Of a stretch of 36,085 bases of DNA, positions 23,645 through 32,706 are shown in pieces (the first letter of the stretch is position 1; each line of letters starts with the position of its first letter). The DNA is from Pseudomonas proteolytica (GTDB lineage: Bacteria; Pseudomonadota; Gammaproteobacteria; Pseudomonadales; Pseudomonadaceae). The stretch lies in NCBI RefSeq assembly GCF_007858275.1, contig NZ_VFEV01000053.1, positions 1 to 36,085 on the forward strand. Reading direction: 5' to 3'. The notes beneath the pieces are model-generated. The model was not told where the DNA came from, searched no databases, and saw only the letters and a list, made by a program, of their open reading frames with translations. The position numbers were made by a program, and so were the translations under genes.

Positions 23645-26626
23645 CTATACCTTGCTCTGCCCGCCTAACCGATTAAGGTAAATGGCCAGCACTTCACCAC
23701 TGAACTCCGACTCTCGGATATCACTCCCCACCAGCAATTCCTGCACTTGGCTCCGATCCCAATCGTAGTTGTCTTGATAAAGCTCCAGAATTGTCTCCCC
23801 CGCGTGCATGTCATCCTTGAACAGGCCAAGCAAGGGATACAGTGGCTCTCTCTGATTGCCTTCCCACAATCCAACCCACTCTTTAAACGCCACCACCGGA
23901 AGGTCGCGACCGTAGTAGCGCCCTACCCGTCGGCAAAATTCCTTGAGATCAAGGTTGGTGCGAGCCGTTTGGCAAAGATTAAGTTTCTTACCCAGCGCTT
24001 CAGGTTTTCGGGAGATATGCGCGATGGCAGCCACCATGTAGTCAACGGTGGTCAATCCTTCGCGCATATTGTGCAGGTCGGGTACTGCGTTATGCGCCAG
24101 GCACGTTTGAATGAAACGCCCCCACCACTGATAGTTGGCACAGACTCCCGTGCGACTGTGGCAGGTGGCGTAGCCGAGGCGAAACGTCACGACAGGAAGG
24201 CCTTGGGCGCCAGCAAGATCGGCGAGTTTTTCCATCACCCACTTACTCTGCACATACCCCAGATCCTTGCGAATCGCGCCCAGGTTCTGGTCAATATCGT
24301 CTTGCTCATAGGCCAGGGTTCGACCGGTAAAACGATGGCCCCAGCTGTAAATGGAAATGGTCGACATCAGCATCAACGGCTTGATTTTGCTAACGCTGCA
24401 AAACTGTATGACGTGACGCATGCTCTGCACGTTATCTTTCTTCATAGAGTCGTAGGGCATGATGAAATTGACGGCACTGGCCGAGTGGTAAACCAGATCG
24501 ACTTCTTCAGCCAAGGCTGCATAGTCTTCTTGCGCCATCCCCAACATCAATTGCGATAAATCACTGACGTAAACGCGCACTCGCGACCAATCCTGATCGT
24601 CGATAACGATTTGATAACGCTCGGCGATGTGCTGTAACCGCACACGGCCAGCGCTGGGACTCTCACAGCGAATGAGGCAATGAACAATGGCGGTGCTGGT
24701 GCACAGCAATTGCTCAAGCAGATGAATCCCTACGAAACCGGTGGCCCCCGTCAACAGCATGTGGCGTGGCTCGATCAGTTGAATCGGATCAATATCTGCA
24801 GGTAATTGGCTACCGGGCAACAGCCAGACGTCATCCTCAAAGCTGTTTGCGGTGGCGATCTCGACGCCCGATGACGCGTTGCACATGCGCCGACGTATTT
24901 CGCCAGCTTGCTCGGCGAACACCAAGTGCTGGTAAACATCTTGAACCGACACCTTTATCAGAAAGGTATCTGTCAACTTGCGCGCCAATGCGGCTGCGCG
25001 CAATGAATGCCCTCCAACCTCGAAAAAGCTGTGGTGTGGCTGAAAGTCATCGTGTTCAAGCAGCTCATACCAAACCTGCCCTAACGCCCGCTCCAGCTCA
25101 TCATTAAAGCGTGTGCCGTCAAACGATGCCGCCGGCTGGGCAGCCAAAAATGCGAGCAGCGCCTGCTTGTCTGTTTTGCCATTGCTGTTCGCGGGTAACG
25201 TATCAAGGCAATAGTATTTTTCGGGAAGCATGTAATCCGGCAAGTCCACTTCCAGGCTGCGCCGCAGGCTGGCAATCAATTGTTCTGAATGCTCGTGCGG
25301 GTACAGCTTGACAACAAACGCCACCAGCCGCTTTTGCGCCTGCGACCCTGAATCCTGAACGACCACTGCCACCGAATTGACTCGCGGCTCCTTGAGTAAG
25401 CGGGCTTCAATTTCACCCACCTCCACGCGGTAACCACGAATTTTCACCTGACCATCCTTGCGCCCCAGAAACTGCAGACTGCCGTCGTCCAGACGCAAGG
25501 CCTGATCACCGCTGCGGTAAATGCGACAGCCCAACTGTTCTACATACATAAATCGCTCGGCCGTCAACTGCGGCGCCCGCAGATACTCGCGGGCCAGGCA
25601 CGGTCCTGCGATACACAACTCACCGACTTCGCCTGCCGGCAGTTCGTCAAGGTTATCGTCAAGGATGTAGATCCGGGATTGGCCGATGGGAAAGCCGATG
25701 GAGGGAGGTTTACTCAAACGTTGAGTTTCCACCACCTTTGAGGTCACAAAAATGGTGGCTTCCGTTGGCCCGTAACAATCGATCAAACCATAGGAAAGAT
25801 GCTCGACGTCCACCGGGTGCAGCTTCTCGCCGCAGGTGTAAATGTATTTAAGACTCCACCCTTCAGGTTGCGCAGCATTCACTACGTCATACACCTTCAA
25901 CGTCGGGACAAAGGCGTGAGTGATAGCGTTAATCACGCAAAAATCTAAAAACGCCTGACTATTGAGCAGTGACTGCTGGTCCAGTAAGTAAAGACAGGCA
26001 CCGGCAATCAGTGCCGACCAGATTTCTGCCTGGCAAAGATCAAAGCCAACCGCCGCCATCATTGTTTGGCGGCTGGACGAATCAATGTGCAGATCAAGAT
26101 TATGTTGAAGCAACAACGCCGCGACACTGTGATGCTCAATCACCACGCCCTTGGGATTGCCCGTAGTCCCGGAAGTAAAAATCACGTACATCGCATCGCC
26201 GGGATCAACAGTGACGTGGCTAGCGGGACTGACTGGCGCATCAAGCAGATGCTCGACCGTTATCACCTCGCACCCCATTAATGGCCCATCGTCTTCATTG
26301 CTGGTACACAGCACATAGGACGCCAGACATTGGGCACCAATGTACTCTTGGCGGGAGTGTGGCAACTGCCGATCCAGGGGTACAAACGCAGCGCCGGCTT
26401 TTAATACACCCAGCATTGCTACCACCAACTCGATGGACCGCTCTGCCCGGATCAGCACCCGATCGCCAGCACCGACATTGCGTGAGTGCAACCAAGCGGC
26501 CACTTTTGCGCTTCGACGATCCAGTTCGGTGTAGGTAATGCGCTCTTGCAAACCGACGATCGCCAGCCGTTGCGGATCAGCCCGCACCTGGCGCTCGAAC
26601 AAACTCACCACCGTATCCAGCGACAT
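23645..26626 (-). CDS. Stand-alone A-T-R NRPS-like enzyme (adenylation, carrier, thioester reductase), 993 aa
   Basis: One module without condensation domain. The adenylation domain (~1-495) has A3 FTSGTTGNPKGV (~150), FDLCQAEIW (~195), YGPTE (~285), YRSGD (~370), IRGYRVEVGEIE (~396) and the A10 lysine NGKTDK (Lys484). The carrier domain (~505-580) has FFEVGGHSL with phosphopantetheine Ser541. The reductase domain (~620-993) has the NAD(P) motif LLTGATGFVG and catalytic YVQSK (Tyr791/Lys795). By-eye specificity residues are D-L-A-A-Y-C-C-I-F-K; the leading Asp suggests an alpha-amino acid. The expected product is an amino aldehyde or alcohol. ATG 26626 has AAGGAGG 7 nt upstream. It is convergent with the polyamine operon and divergent from fecI. 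Confidence 0.92.
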   Translation of the reverse strand: MSLDTVVSLFERQVRADPQRLAIVGLQERITYTELDRRSAKVAAWLHSRNVGAGDRVLIRAERSIELVVAMLGVLKAGAAFVPLDRQLPHSRQEYIGAQCLASYVLCTSNEDDGPLMGCEVITVEHLLDAPVSPASHVTVDPGDAMYVIFTSGTTGNPKGVVIEHHSVAALLLQHNLDLHIDSSSRQTMMAAVGFDLCQAEIWSALIAGACLYLLDQQSLLNSQAFLDFCVINAITHAFVPTLKVYDVVNAAQPEGWSLKYIYTCGEKLHPVDVEHLSYGLIDCYGPTEATIFVTSKVVETQRLSKPPSIGFPIGQSRIYILDDNLDELPAGEVGELCIAGPCLAREYLRAPQLTAERFMYVEQLGCRIYRSGDQALRLDDGSLQFLGRKDGQVKIRGYRVEVGEIEARLLKEPRVNSVAVVVQDSGSQAQKRLVAFVVKLYPHEHSEQLIASLRRSLEVDLPDYMLPEKYYCLDTLPANSNGKTDKQALLAFLAAQPAASFDGTRFNDELERALGQVWYELLEHDDFQPHHSFFEVGGHSLRAAALARKLTDTFLIKVSVQDVYQHLVFAEQAGEIRRRMCNASSGVEIATANSFEDDVWLLPGSQLPADIDPIQLIEPRHMLLTGATGFVGIHLLEQLLCTSTAIVHCLIRCESPSAGRVRLQHIAERYQIVIDDQDWSRVRVYVSDLSQLMLGMAQEDYAALAEEVDLVYHSASAVNFIMPYDSMKKDNVQSMRHVIQFCSVSKIKPLMLMSTISIYSWGHRFTGRTLAYEQDDIDQNLGAIRKDLGYVQSKWVMEKLADLAGAQGLPVVTFRLGYATCHSRTGVCANYQWWGRFIQTCLAHNAVPDLHNMREGLTTVDYMVAAIAHISRKPEALGKKLNLCQTARTNLDLKEFCRRVGRYYGRDLPVVAFKEWVGLWEGNQREPLYPLLGLFKDDMHAGETILELYQDNYDWDRSQVQELLVGSDIRESEFSGEVLAIYLNRLGGQSKV

Positions 26627-26702
26627 GATCAAACCTCCTTGTCCAGCGTTAACTGATTCCCTCCCTCAACCGAGAGATTGCCTGAGCAAGGCCAACCTCG
26701 GT

Positions 26703-26722
26703 AACTGTCAAAAATCACAGTT
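26703..26722 (-). promoter_or_regulatory. lux-box-like dyad upstream of the A-T-R gene
   Basis: AACTGTCAAAAATCACAGTT has perfect 6-bp arms and CT-N12-AG spacing, as in lux/las boxes bound by LuxR-type regulators. Its central 16 bp agree at 12 positions with the dyad at 32709-32724. It ends 77 bp upstream of the A-T-R start codon. Binding by a LuxR-type regulator is inferred. Confidence 0.45.
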
Positions 26723-26859
26723 TTTTATAAAAAATCAAACTATCTGCAGGCCCTCTGAGCCACATAAAGAATAAGTCCTTAATTTCTACTCGCGTGTTCG
26801 GCAGCCACGCGTCTGCCCGTCTTCCCGGTTATTGCAAGCGCCCTCACGCAAAAGGTAAT

Positions 26860-26878
26860 ATTGAGAACGATTCACAAT
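26860..26878 (+). promoter_or_regulatory. Fur box upstream of fecI-type sigma gene
   Basis: ATTGAGAACGATTCACAAT agrees with the Pseudomonas Fur-box pattern AATGAGAATNATTCTCATT at 15 of 19 positions. It lies 23 bp upstream of the GTG start, where Fur-Fe2+ would block transcription under iron sufficiency. Confidence 0.65.
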
Positions 26879-26901
26879 ACCACCCTTGAGAAAGTCGACC
26901 C

Positions 26902-27408
26902 GTGCAGTCACCTCCAATCCGCAAGCTGGGCTTCTTTTTCAATGACCATCACCGGTGGTTGCTGCAACATATCCAGCATCGCGTGCGTAATCACGCCGAT
27001 GCCGAAGACACCGCCGCCGATACGTTCTGCCAGATGCTCGCCGCGCGGGTCGATCCCGACAGCATCGAGCAACCCCGGGCCTATCTCTCGACCATTGCGC
27101 GTCGGCTGATCTTTGATCGTTACCGCCGCAGTCGCCTGGAAACCGCCTATCTGGAGCGGCTCGCCGCGACGCCCGAGGCGCTGGCGCCCTCCCCCGAAGA
27201 CCAACTGCAACTGATCCAGGCCCTGGTGGCAATTGACCGCGCCCTCGATGGCCTGCCGCTGATCGTCAAGGCCACCTTTCTTTATAGCCAACTCGACGGC
27301 ATGAGCTACGTGGCGATTGCGCGCAAGCTGCAATTGTCTGAGCGCACCGTGAGCCGCTATATGAAACAAGCCCTGCGCCAATGCTACCTGGCCGAGATGG
27401 CCCCATGA
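26902..27408 (+). CDS. fecI: FecI-type ECF sigma factor, 168 aa
   Basis: Extracytoplasmic-function sigma factor of the iron-starvation group. Region 2 includes HRWLLQHIQHRVRNHADAEDTAADTFCQML and RAYLSTIARRLIFDRYRRSRLE; region 4 is IDRALDGLPLIVKATFLYSQLDGMSYVAIARKLQLSERTVSRYMKQALRQCYLA. These match FecI/PvdS-like sigma factors closely. The start is a GTG at 26902. The stop codon overlaps the ATG of the anti-sigma gene (ATGA), showing translational coupling. A Fur box lies just upstream. It probably directs transcription of the downstream TonB receptor gene when the cognate siderophore is bound. The symbol denotes the family; the ligand is not known to be citrate. Confidence 0.92.
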   Translation: MQSPPIRKLGFFFNDHHRWLLQHIQHRVRNHADAEDTAADTFCQMLAARVDPDSIEQPRAYLSTIARRLIFDRYRRSRLETAYLERLAATPEALAPSPEDQLQLIQALVAIDRALDGLPLIVKATFLYSQLDGMSYVAIARKLQLSERTVSRYMKQALRQCYLAEMAP

Positions 27409-28364
27409 GCAAGGCCCGCCTGGACCCGATCAGCGAGCAGGCCATTGACTGGATGGTGCGCCTGCGCGCGGGCAAACCAGATGCGTTGCTGCAGGAACGG
27501 TTCAACGCCTGGTTGGGCCTGGACCCGGCCCACGCCCAGGCCTGGGCCCGCTTGCAGGAGCGCTTGGGCGGATCGTGGAACACCTTGCGCAGCCTCGATA
27601 AACGCCTGCCCGGCGAAGCCCGGCAAGTGCTGTTGCAACCCCAGGGTTCACGCCGCGAAGTGCTGCGCGCCATCACGGGCCTGGGCCTGCTGGGTGGCGG
27701 CCTGTGGCTGGCGGCGCGCAGCCCGCTGGGTGACGACCTGCTGGCCGACCTGCACACCGCGCGCGGTCAGCGCCAGACCTTCACCCTGCTGGACGGCAGC
27801 CGCCTGACCCTGAACGCAGGCAGCGCCATCGACCTGCAATTCGACCAGAACCAGCGCTTGATCATCCTGCGGCACGGCGAACTGGTGATTCAGGTGGCGG
27901 CCGACCCCCAGCGGCCGCTGCGCGTGCGCAGCGCCCAGGGCAGTGTCCAAGCGTTGGGCACGCGCTTCCTCGTGTCCCAAGAGCCAGACGCCACGCGGGT
28001 GGTGGTGCTGGAGCATTCGGTCCAGACGACGCTGCACAACGGCATCCAGCACACCGTGCAGCAAGGCCAATCGGTGCTGCTCCACGCCAACCGCATCGAA
28101 CCGCTGGCCGGCAACCAGAGCTACCGCGCCGACTGGCTCGCCGGGCACCTGAACGTGCTGGACGACTCCCTGGAACAGGTGGTTAGCGCCCTGCGCCCCT
28201 ACAGCCGTGGTTTTGTGCGCGTCGACCCGCAAGTACGCGAGCTGCGCGTGCAGGGTGTATTCCCCCTCAACGACCCACACAGGGCCTTCGATGCGCTGGC
28301 CGAAACCCTGCCGATCCGGGTGGATCACTACAGCCCGTGGCTGACCCTGATTCGTGCCAGGTAA
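27405..28364 (+). CDS. fecR: FecR-type anti-sigma factor / sigma regulator, 319 aa
   Basis: Inner-membrane regulator that relays receptor occupancy to the sigma factor. The N-terminal cytoplasmic part (LDPISEQAIDWMVRLRAGKPDALLQERFNAWLGLDPAHAQAWARLQ) is the DUF4880 domain that binds FecI. A short membrane segment follows near residues 88-100 (AITGLGLLGGGLWLAA). The periplasmic FecR domain has TARGQRQTFTLLDGSRLTLNAGSAIDLQFD and ALGTRFLVSQ. The C-terminal STN-like part has LDDSLEQVVSALRPYSRGFVRVDPQVRELRVQGVFPL. The start ATG overlaps the sigma gene stop by 4 bp. The receptor gene follows after about 100 bp. Confidence 0.93.
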   Translation: MSKARLDPISEQAIDWMVRLRAGKPDALLQERFNAWLGLDPAHAQAWARLQERLGGSWNTLRSLDKRLPGEARQVLLQPQGSRREVLRAITGLGLLGGGLWLAARSPLGDDLLADLHTARGQRQTFTLLDGSRLTLNAGSAIDLQFDQNQRLIILRHGELVIQVAADPQRPLRVRSAQGSVQALGTRFLVSQEPDATRVVVLEHSVQTTLHNGIQHTVQQGQSVLLHANRIEPLAGNQSYRADWLAGHLNVLDDSLEQVVSALRPYSRGFVRVDPQVRELRVQGVFPLNDPHRAFDALAETLPIRVDHYSPWLTLIRAR

Positions 28365-28385
28365 CCCGGGCAAAACTTTTTTATG

Positions 28386-28402
28386 CAAATCACTCTTATT
28401 TG
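28386..28402 (+). promoter_or_regulatory. CAAAT-N7-ATTTG dyad, candidate receptor promoter element
   Basis: A CAAAT/ATTTG inverted repeat followed by TGTCC lies in the 101-bp gap between the anti-sigma gene and the receptor gene. This is where a FecI-type sigma factor would act. The match to a known ECF promoter is only approximate; a degenerate Fur site is another reading. Confidence 0.3.
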
Positions 28403-28465
28403 TGTCCGGTTTTCATTTCTCGGCCCACCTATCTCCTGACACGTCCACACCTTCAGGAGAATGCT

Positions 28466-30910
28466 GTGCTCAACCCTTGGCCCCATGCCCTTTGCGTCGC
28501 CGTTGCCCTGGCAACCCTGGCGAGCCCTGCCCTGGTACAGGCCCAAAGCCTGTCTTTCAATTTGCCGGCCGGCCCGCTGGCCCAAACGCTGAACGCCATT
28601 GCCAGCCAGAGCGGGCGGATTGTGTCCCTGGACCCGGTGTTGGTGCAGGGCAAGCAGGCCCAGGCGGTGATCGGCCAGATGCCGGCCGAACAGGCCATGG
28701 ACCGTGCGTTGGCGGGCAGCGGCTTGCAGTTGCGGGTGACCGGGCAAGGCAATTTCAGCGTCGAGCCTGCCGCCGACAGCGGCGCCGCGCTGCAACTGGG
28801 CGTGACATCCATTGCCGCCCACAGCATCGACCCCACCATCACTGAAGATTCCGGCTCCTACGCCGCACGGGCCGTGACTATCGGCAAGGGCACCCACACC
28901 CTCAAGGAAATCCCCCAGTCGATCACGGTGATGACCCGCAAACAAATGGATGACCAGGGCCTGGTCGACCTCAAGGACGCCGTCAACCAGACCACTGGCC
29001 TGGTGGGTGTGCAAGGCGTAGGCAAAGGCATGATCATCACCTCCCGCGGCTTCCAGATCGACGACTGGCAGTACGACGGCGTGCCGATCCCACGCAATAC
29101 CTATGCCCTGGGCAACTGGGCCACCCAGGACCTGATCTTCTTCGACCGCCTGGAAGTGCTGCGCGGCGCCTCCGGCCTGCTACAGGGCACCGGCAGCCCG
29201 GGTGGCGCAATCAACCTGGTGCGCAAGCGCGGGCAAGCGGCACCCACCGTCGCCCTCACCGCCAAGGCCGGCAGTTGGGACCACTACGGCCTGCAGCTGG
29301 ACGCCGGCGGCCCGCTGAACCAGAGCGGCACGGTCCGTGGGCGGATGGTGGCGGACGAAGACCAGAGCGACTCCTTCATCGACTACGAATGGAGCAAGAC
29401 CCACTCGTTGTACGGCGCCCTGGACTTCGACCTGCAGGAAGACACCACCCTGGGGCTGGCCGTCAGCCGCACCAATGCCGAGTCGCGTCCGATGCTGCGC
29501 GGCCTGCCACGCTATGCCACCGGCAAGTCGATCGACCTGTCACGTTCGACCTTCACCGGTTCACGCTGGAACCACTCGCAGATCGACGTCACCACCCTGT
29601 ATGCCGACGTGGAGCACCGCTTCAACGACGACTGGAAGCTCAAAGTCGGCGCGGTACGCATGCATGAAGAAAACACCTCCACCCACCAGCGCGTACAGAC
29701 CAACAACGAAGGCATCGAAGCCGACGGCAGCGGCGTGTCATACGCCGACTGGTACACCGATTTCGATGGCACCAAGATCGGCCTCGATACCCACCTCACC
29801 GGGCGTTTCGAGGCGCTGTCCATGGCGCAGGAAATCACTCTGGGCGGCAACTACTCCAAGTACACCACCAACGACGTCATCGCCCGGACGTTCAATGACA
29901 GCACCGATAACATCTTCGACATCAATAACCACCGCCCCGAAGTCACCTACGAAAGCCTGATGAACACCCCTGGCGGCCGCGCAACACCGAGCAAGTACGA
30001 CATCCGCCAAAAAGGCCTGTATGGCAGCTGGCGCGTCAAGCCGATCGACCCGTTGACCCTGGTACTTGGCGCCCGTGTCAGTTGGTATGACTACAGCTAC
30101 ACCTCCTCGGGCATCACGGCGGTGACCCACGCCACCAGCGTCAACAAACCCAGCACCACCAACGAAACCGGCGAAGTCACGCCCTACGCCGGGATCGTCT
30201 ACGACCTGAGCCGCGAGTGGGCGGTGTACGCCAGCTACACCGACGTGTTCGAGCCACAGACCCCGCGCGACCTCAGCGGTGCGGTGGTCAAGCCAGTGAT
30301 TGGCAGCAACTACGAAATCGGCCTCAAGGGCGAGTTGATGGATGGTCGGGTCAACACCTCCCTGGCGTTGTTCCGCTATGACCAGGAAAACCGCGCGATC
30401 ACCGACTACTCCCTGGGCGAAATCTGCGGCGGCACTTACTGCGCAACGAGTTCCGGCAAGGTGCGCAGCCAGGGCCTGGAAGCGGAAATCAGCGGCGAAG
30501 TGCTGAGCGGCCTGCAACTGTTTGCCGGCTATACCTACAACACCACCAAGTACCTCGAAGATCGCGACAACAAAGGCCGAGTGTTCAGCCAATGGACACC
30601 CAAGCACATGTTGCGGGTATGGAGCGACTACCAGTTCAGCGGCGACTGGAGCAAGGTCAGCGCCGGGTTGGGCTTCACCACCCAGAGCCATACCCTGGGC
30701 TACGAATACACCTATGACGTGGCGGGCTACACGGTGTGGAATGCGCGCCTGGCCTATCAGCTGACGCCGGAGGTAGGGCTGGCGATGAATGCCAACAACC
30801 TGTTCGACAAGACCTACTACGCGTCCGGGTACAACCAGCTCAACGGCAACAACTTCTATGGTGATCCGCGCAATGTGATGTTCAGCGTCAAATACACGCC
30901 GCAGTTCTGA
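28466..30910 (+). CDS. TonB-dependent siderophore receptor with signalling domain (FpvA/FoxA type), 814 aa
   Basis: Outer-membrane ferric-siderophore receptor. It has a signal peptide (MLNPWPHALCVAVALATLASPALVQA), then an STN signalling domain (SFNLPAGPLAQTLNAIASQSGRIVSLDPVLVQGKQAQAVIGQMPAEQAMDRALAGSGLQLR, ~28-88). A plug follows with LKEIPQSITVMTRKQMDDQGLVDLKDAVNQTTG, FDRLEVLRGASGLLQGTGSPGGAINLVRK (~230-258), and a 22-strand-type barrel ending in the terminal Phe (MFSVKYTPQF). The length is near FpvA (815). The GTG at 28466 has AGGAGA 5 nt upstream; upstream in-frame sequence adds 43 non-signal residues. With fecI and fecR it forms a complete cell-surface signalling system. The ligand is unknown and probably an exogenous siderophore. 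Confidence 0.94.
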   Translation: MLNPWPHALCVAVALATLASPALVQAQSLSFNLPAGPLAQTLNAIASQSGRIVSLDPVLVQGKQAQAVIGQMPAEQAMDRALAGSGLQLRVTGQGNFSVEPAADSGAALQLGVTSIAAHSIDPTITEDSGSYAARAVTIGKGTHTLKEIPQSITVMTRKQMDDQGLVDLKDAVNQTTGLVGVQGVGKGMIITSRGFQIDDWQYDGVPIPRNTYALGNWATQDLIFFDRLEVLRGASGLLQGTGSPGGAINLVRKRGQAAPTVALTAKAGSWDHYGLQLDAGGPLNQSGTVRGRMVADEDQSDSFIDYEWSKTHSLYGALDFDLQEDTTLGLAVSRTNAESRPMLRGLPRYATGKSIDLSRSTFTGSRWNHSQIDVTTLYADVEHRFNDDWKLKVGAVRMHEENTSTHQRVQTNNEGIEADGSGVSYADWYTDFDGTKIGLDTHLTGRFEALSMAQEITLGGNYSKYTTNDVIARTFNDSTDNIFDINNHRPEVTYESLMNTPGGRATPSKYDIRQKGLYGSWRVKPIDPLTLVLGARVSWYDYSYTSSGITAVTHATSVNKPSTTNETGEVTPYAGIVYDLSREWAVYASYTDVFEPQTPRDLSGAVVKPVIGSNYEIGLKGELMDGRVNTSLALFRYDQENRAITDYSLGEICGGTYCATSSGKVRSQGLEAEISGEVLSGLQLFAGYTYNTTKYLEDRDNKGRVFSQWTPKHMLRVWSDYQFSGDWSKVSAGLGFTTQSHTLGYEYTYDVAGYTVWNARLAYQLTPEVGLAMNANNLFDKTYYASGYNQLNGNNFYGDPRNVMFSVKYTPQF

Positions 30911-30931
30911 GTGGCTGACGCCAGCCCGTTG

Positions 30932-30967
30932 GGGTAGGCCCGGTTGCTGTTGCAAGCGGGTCTACCC
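30932..30967 (+). terminator. Hairpin after the siderophore receptor gene
   Basis: GGGTAGGCCCG (30932-30942) pairs with CGGGTCTACCC (30957-30967) with one mismatch, 21 bp after the receptor stop codon. It is followed by an A/T-mixed stretch rather than a pure T-run. Confidence 0.65.
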
Positions 30968-30995
30968 TGGCAATAAGGCTTTGTTAGCCATCAGG

Positions 30996-31310
30996 TCAAT
31001 CGCAGTAAACCGTTCTGACTGTCGAGCCCTCTTGTACGAACTTGACGCCTTTGCCACGGCACACAAACGGGTTGGGCGCATTGGCCTCCTTCCCGCCAAT
31101 CGGGCCCACTCTGGGCGCCAGGGCTACCTTCTCGTGTGGAAATAAGAAACTGAATATTCGGTCGAGCGGAGCGAAAAAAGCGACGCTCTCTTCACCCACT
31201 TCGCCTCCTGAATAATAGCGTCCGCCTTTCATCCCCCCTGCGTATATCAATGAAGACCCAAATATCTGAACGCCCATCAACAGTGCAAAAAAAACCGCTG
31301 TCCTTTTCAT
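30996..31310 (-). CDS. Small exported protein, 104 aa, unknown function
   Basis: The signal peptide MKRTAVFFALLMGVQIFGSSLIYA is clear. The mature chain of about 80 residues begins GGMKGGRYYSGGEVGEE and ends with two cysteines (NPFVCRGKG and RTVYCD), which could form a disulfide. No family is recognised. The ATG at 31310 has GGAGG 5 nt upstream. It begins 40 bp after the HAF-repeat-like gene on the same strand, so the two are probably co-transcribed and perhaps work together outside the cytoplasm. Confidence 0.75.
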   Translation of the reverse strand: MKRTAVFFALLMGVQIFGSSLIYAGGMKGGRYYSGGEVGEESVAFFAPLDRIFSFLFPHEKVALAPRVGPIGGKEANAPNPFVCRGKGVKFVQEGSTVRTVYCD

Positions 31311-31350
31311 CTCAACCTCCTCAACCGCATAACCAGCACCTTGTGAACGT

Positions 31351-32604
31351 TCAGGGCAACTGCGCCACCACGGCAATATCGTCTTGTGCACCATCATTGG
31401 CCACACCCGCAACATAGGTTCCGCTGAAGGAGATACTGCTCAGGGTGCTCTGCAGTCCACCGCTCACAGGGGGGATGGGCACGGTAGCGTTGATAGGATC
31501 CCAGGTGCAGGCGGTGGCGTATTCATTGCTATTGGTGCAGTCCATCGCCACGGTGTCGTTTTCCGCAAGGCTGAAAGCACGGGTACTGACGCTACCCGGC
31601 AAAAACGCGATAGGCCGCACACCAAAACTGGTGGTGGTGTCCGCCCAAAAGAAATCGGTGGTAAAGCCCGTCGGTGCCATACCTCGCGCCAATACACGCC
31701 CGGCGTTGTTCACCGCAACCCCGCTGTTGTTGGCGCCCAACGGTAATGTCAGCAGCCGAGGCGCGCTGGTGGGTGAAGGCCAAAACGCGGCTTTACTGCT
31801 CTGGTGAGGCGTGGTGGGAAAAGTACAGGTGCCCACGACTTGGTTCAGATCGTTCATACCCACGCCCCAGCATGCAGTTGCCCCGCTTGCCAGAGGCAAG
31901 TCAGTGATCGAGTACGCGCTCGCCCCCCGTGTAGCGACTCGCGCCACTGGCTTGCCATTGACCGGACAGTTCAGCAGGAGGCTGGGATAACCGTTGATTG
32001 CAGTGTTGTTCACAACGGCACCGCGGCACATGTCGCCCCAACCTGAAATACGCAACGGCGTCGCAATGCCTGGCATATATAAAACGACAGTGACCGCGCC
32101 CGCACCGCTGATACTCAGGCCAAGCACCGCCCCTTGCTGGTTCTGCGCGGTTGCGGCGGTCTGCACATCGGCAGGACGTAACAGGGGGATCAGGAATGTT
32201 GCCGGCAATGGGGTCAGCTTGGTCGGCGCGCCACTGGGCGTGCCGGCACTCCAGGTCACGGCAAAATTACGACCGCTCGCATCGGCGCAACTGCCCAGCA
32301 GCGATCCGTTGTTGGCAATGGCCCCCACCGCACAAGGCTGATTGGCCGCCAACGAAGGCAAGATCTGCTGCGGCCCGGCGGTAGAGGCTGCATACCAGGG
32401 CTCGCCATTGGCGCTAGGGTCATCCTGCGAGCAATTACCCACACTCTGACCACTGTCGTTGACCCCGGTAGTCGCACATTGCGCGCCCGCCGCGTTGCCC
32501 AAATTGACAAAAGTCGCCGCATTGACCGCCGCGCTCGCGCCCCACAACAAAGCCCCGCCGCTCACCATCATTGGCAGGATCGCGAATTTAAATAAGTTCT
32601 GCAT
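31351..32604 (-). CDS. Exported HAF-repeat-like protein, 417 aa
   Basis: A signal peptide (MQNLFKFAILPMMVSGGALLWGASAAVNA) precedes a chain built from repeats of the type V-N-D-x-G-Q-x-V-G-x-C: TGVNDSGQSVGNC, AIANNGSLLGSC, GVGMNDLNQVVGTC, AVNNAGRVLARG, SLAENDTVAMDC. These resemble the 'extracellular HAF' repeats, which probably form a beta-propeller. Unusually for the type, most repeats carry a Cys, giving many possible disulfides. There is no membrane anchor. The ATG at 32604 is followed directly by the signal peptide. A lux-box-like dyad lies about 100 bp upstream. The biological role is unknown. Confidence 0.75.
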   Translation of the reverse strand: MQNLFKFAILPMMVSGGALLWGASAAVNAATFVNLGNAAGAQCATTGVNDSGQSVGNCSQDDPSANGEPWYAASTAGPQQILPSLAANQPCAVGAIANNGSLLGSCADASGRNFAVTWSAGTPSGAPTKLTPLPATFLIPLLRPADVQTAATAQNQQGAVLGLSISGAGAVTVVLYMPGIATPLRISGWGDMCRGAVVNNTAINGYPSLLLNCPVNGKPVARVATRGASAYSITDLPLASGATACWGVGMNDLNQVVGTCTFPTTPHQSSKAAFWPSPTSAPRLLTLPLGANNSGVAVNNAGRVLARGMAPTGFTTDFFWADTTTSFGVRPIAFLPGSVSTRAFSLAENDTVAMDCTNSNEYATACTWDPINATVPIPPVSGGLQSTLSSISFSGTYVAGVANDGAQDDIAVVAQLP

Positions 32605-32706
32605 GATCGGTCCGTCCCTGGAAAGTTACCGTCCTTCAGTCCAACGCATGACACTGGTTATGCGCTGGGTCCGAGAGGCAGTAAAAACCGGGAAAGCCGT
32701 GCCGAC

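Noticed and set aside
23645..30910. Siderophore biosynthesis cluster made of the A-T-R gene and the FecIR-receptor operon
   Set aside because: The A-T-R gene lacks a condensation domain and a Fur box, and no tailoring or export genes accompany it; adjacency alone is weak evidence.
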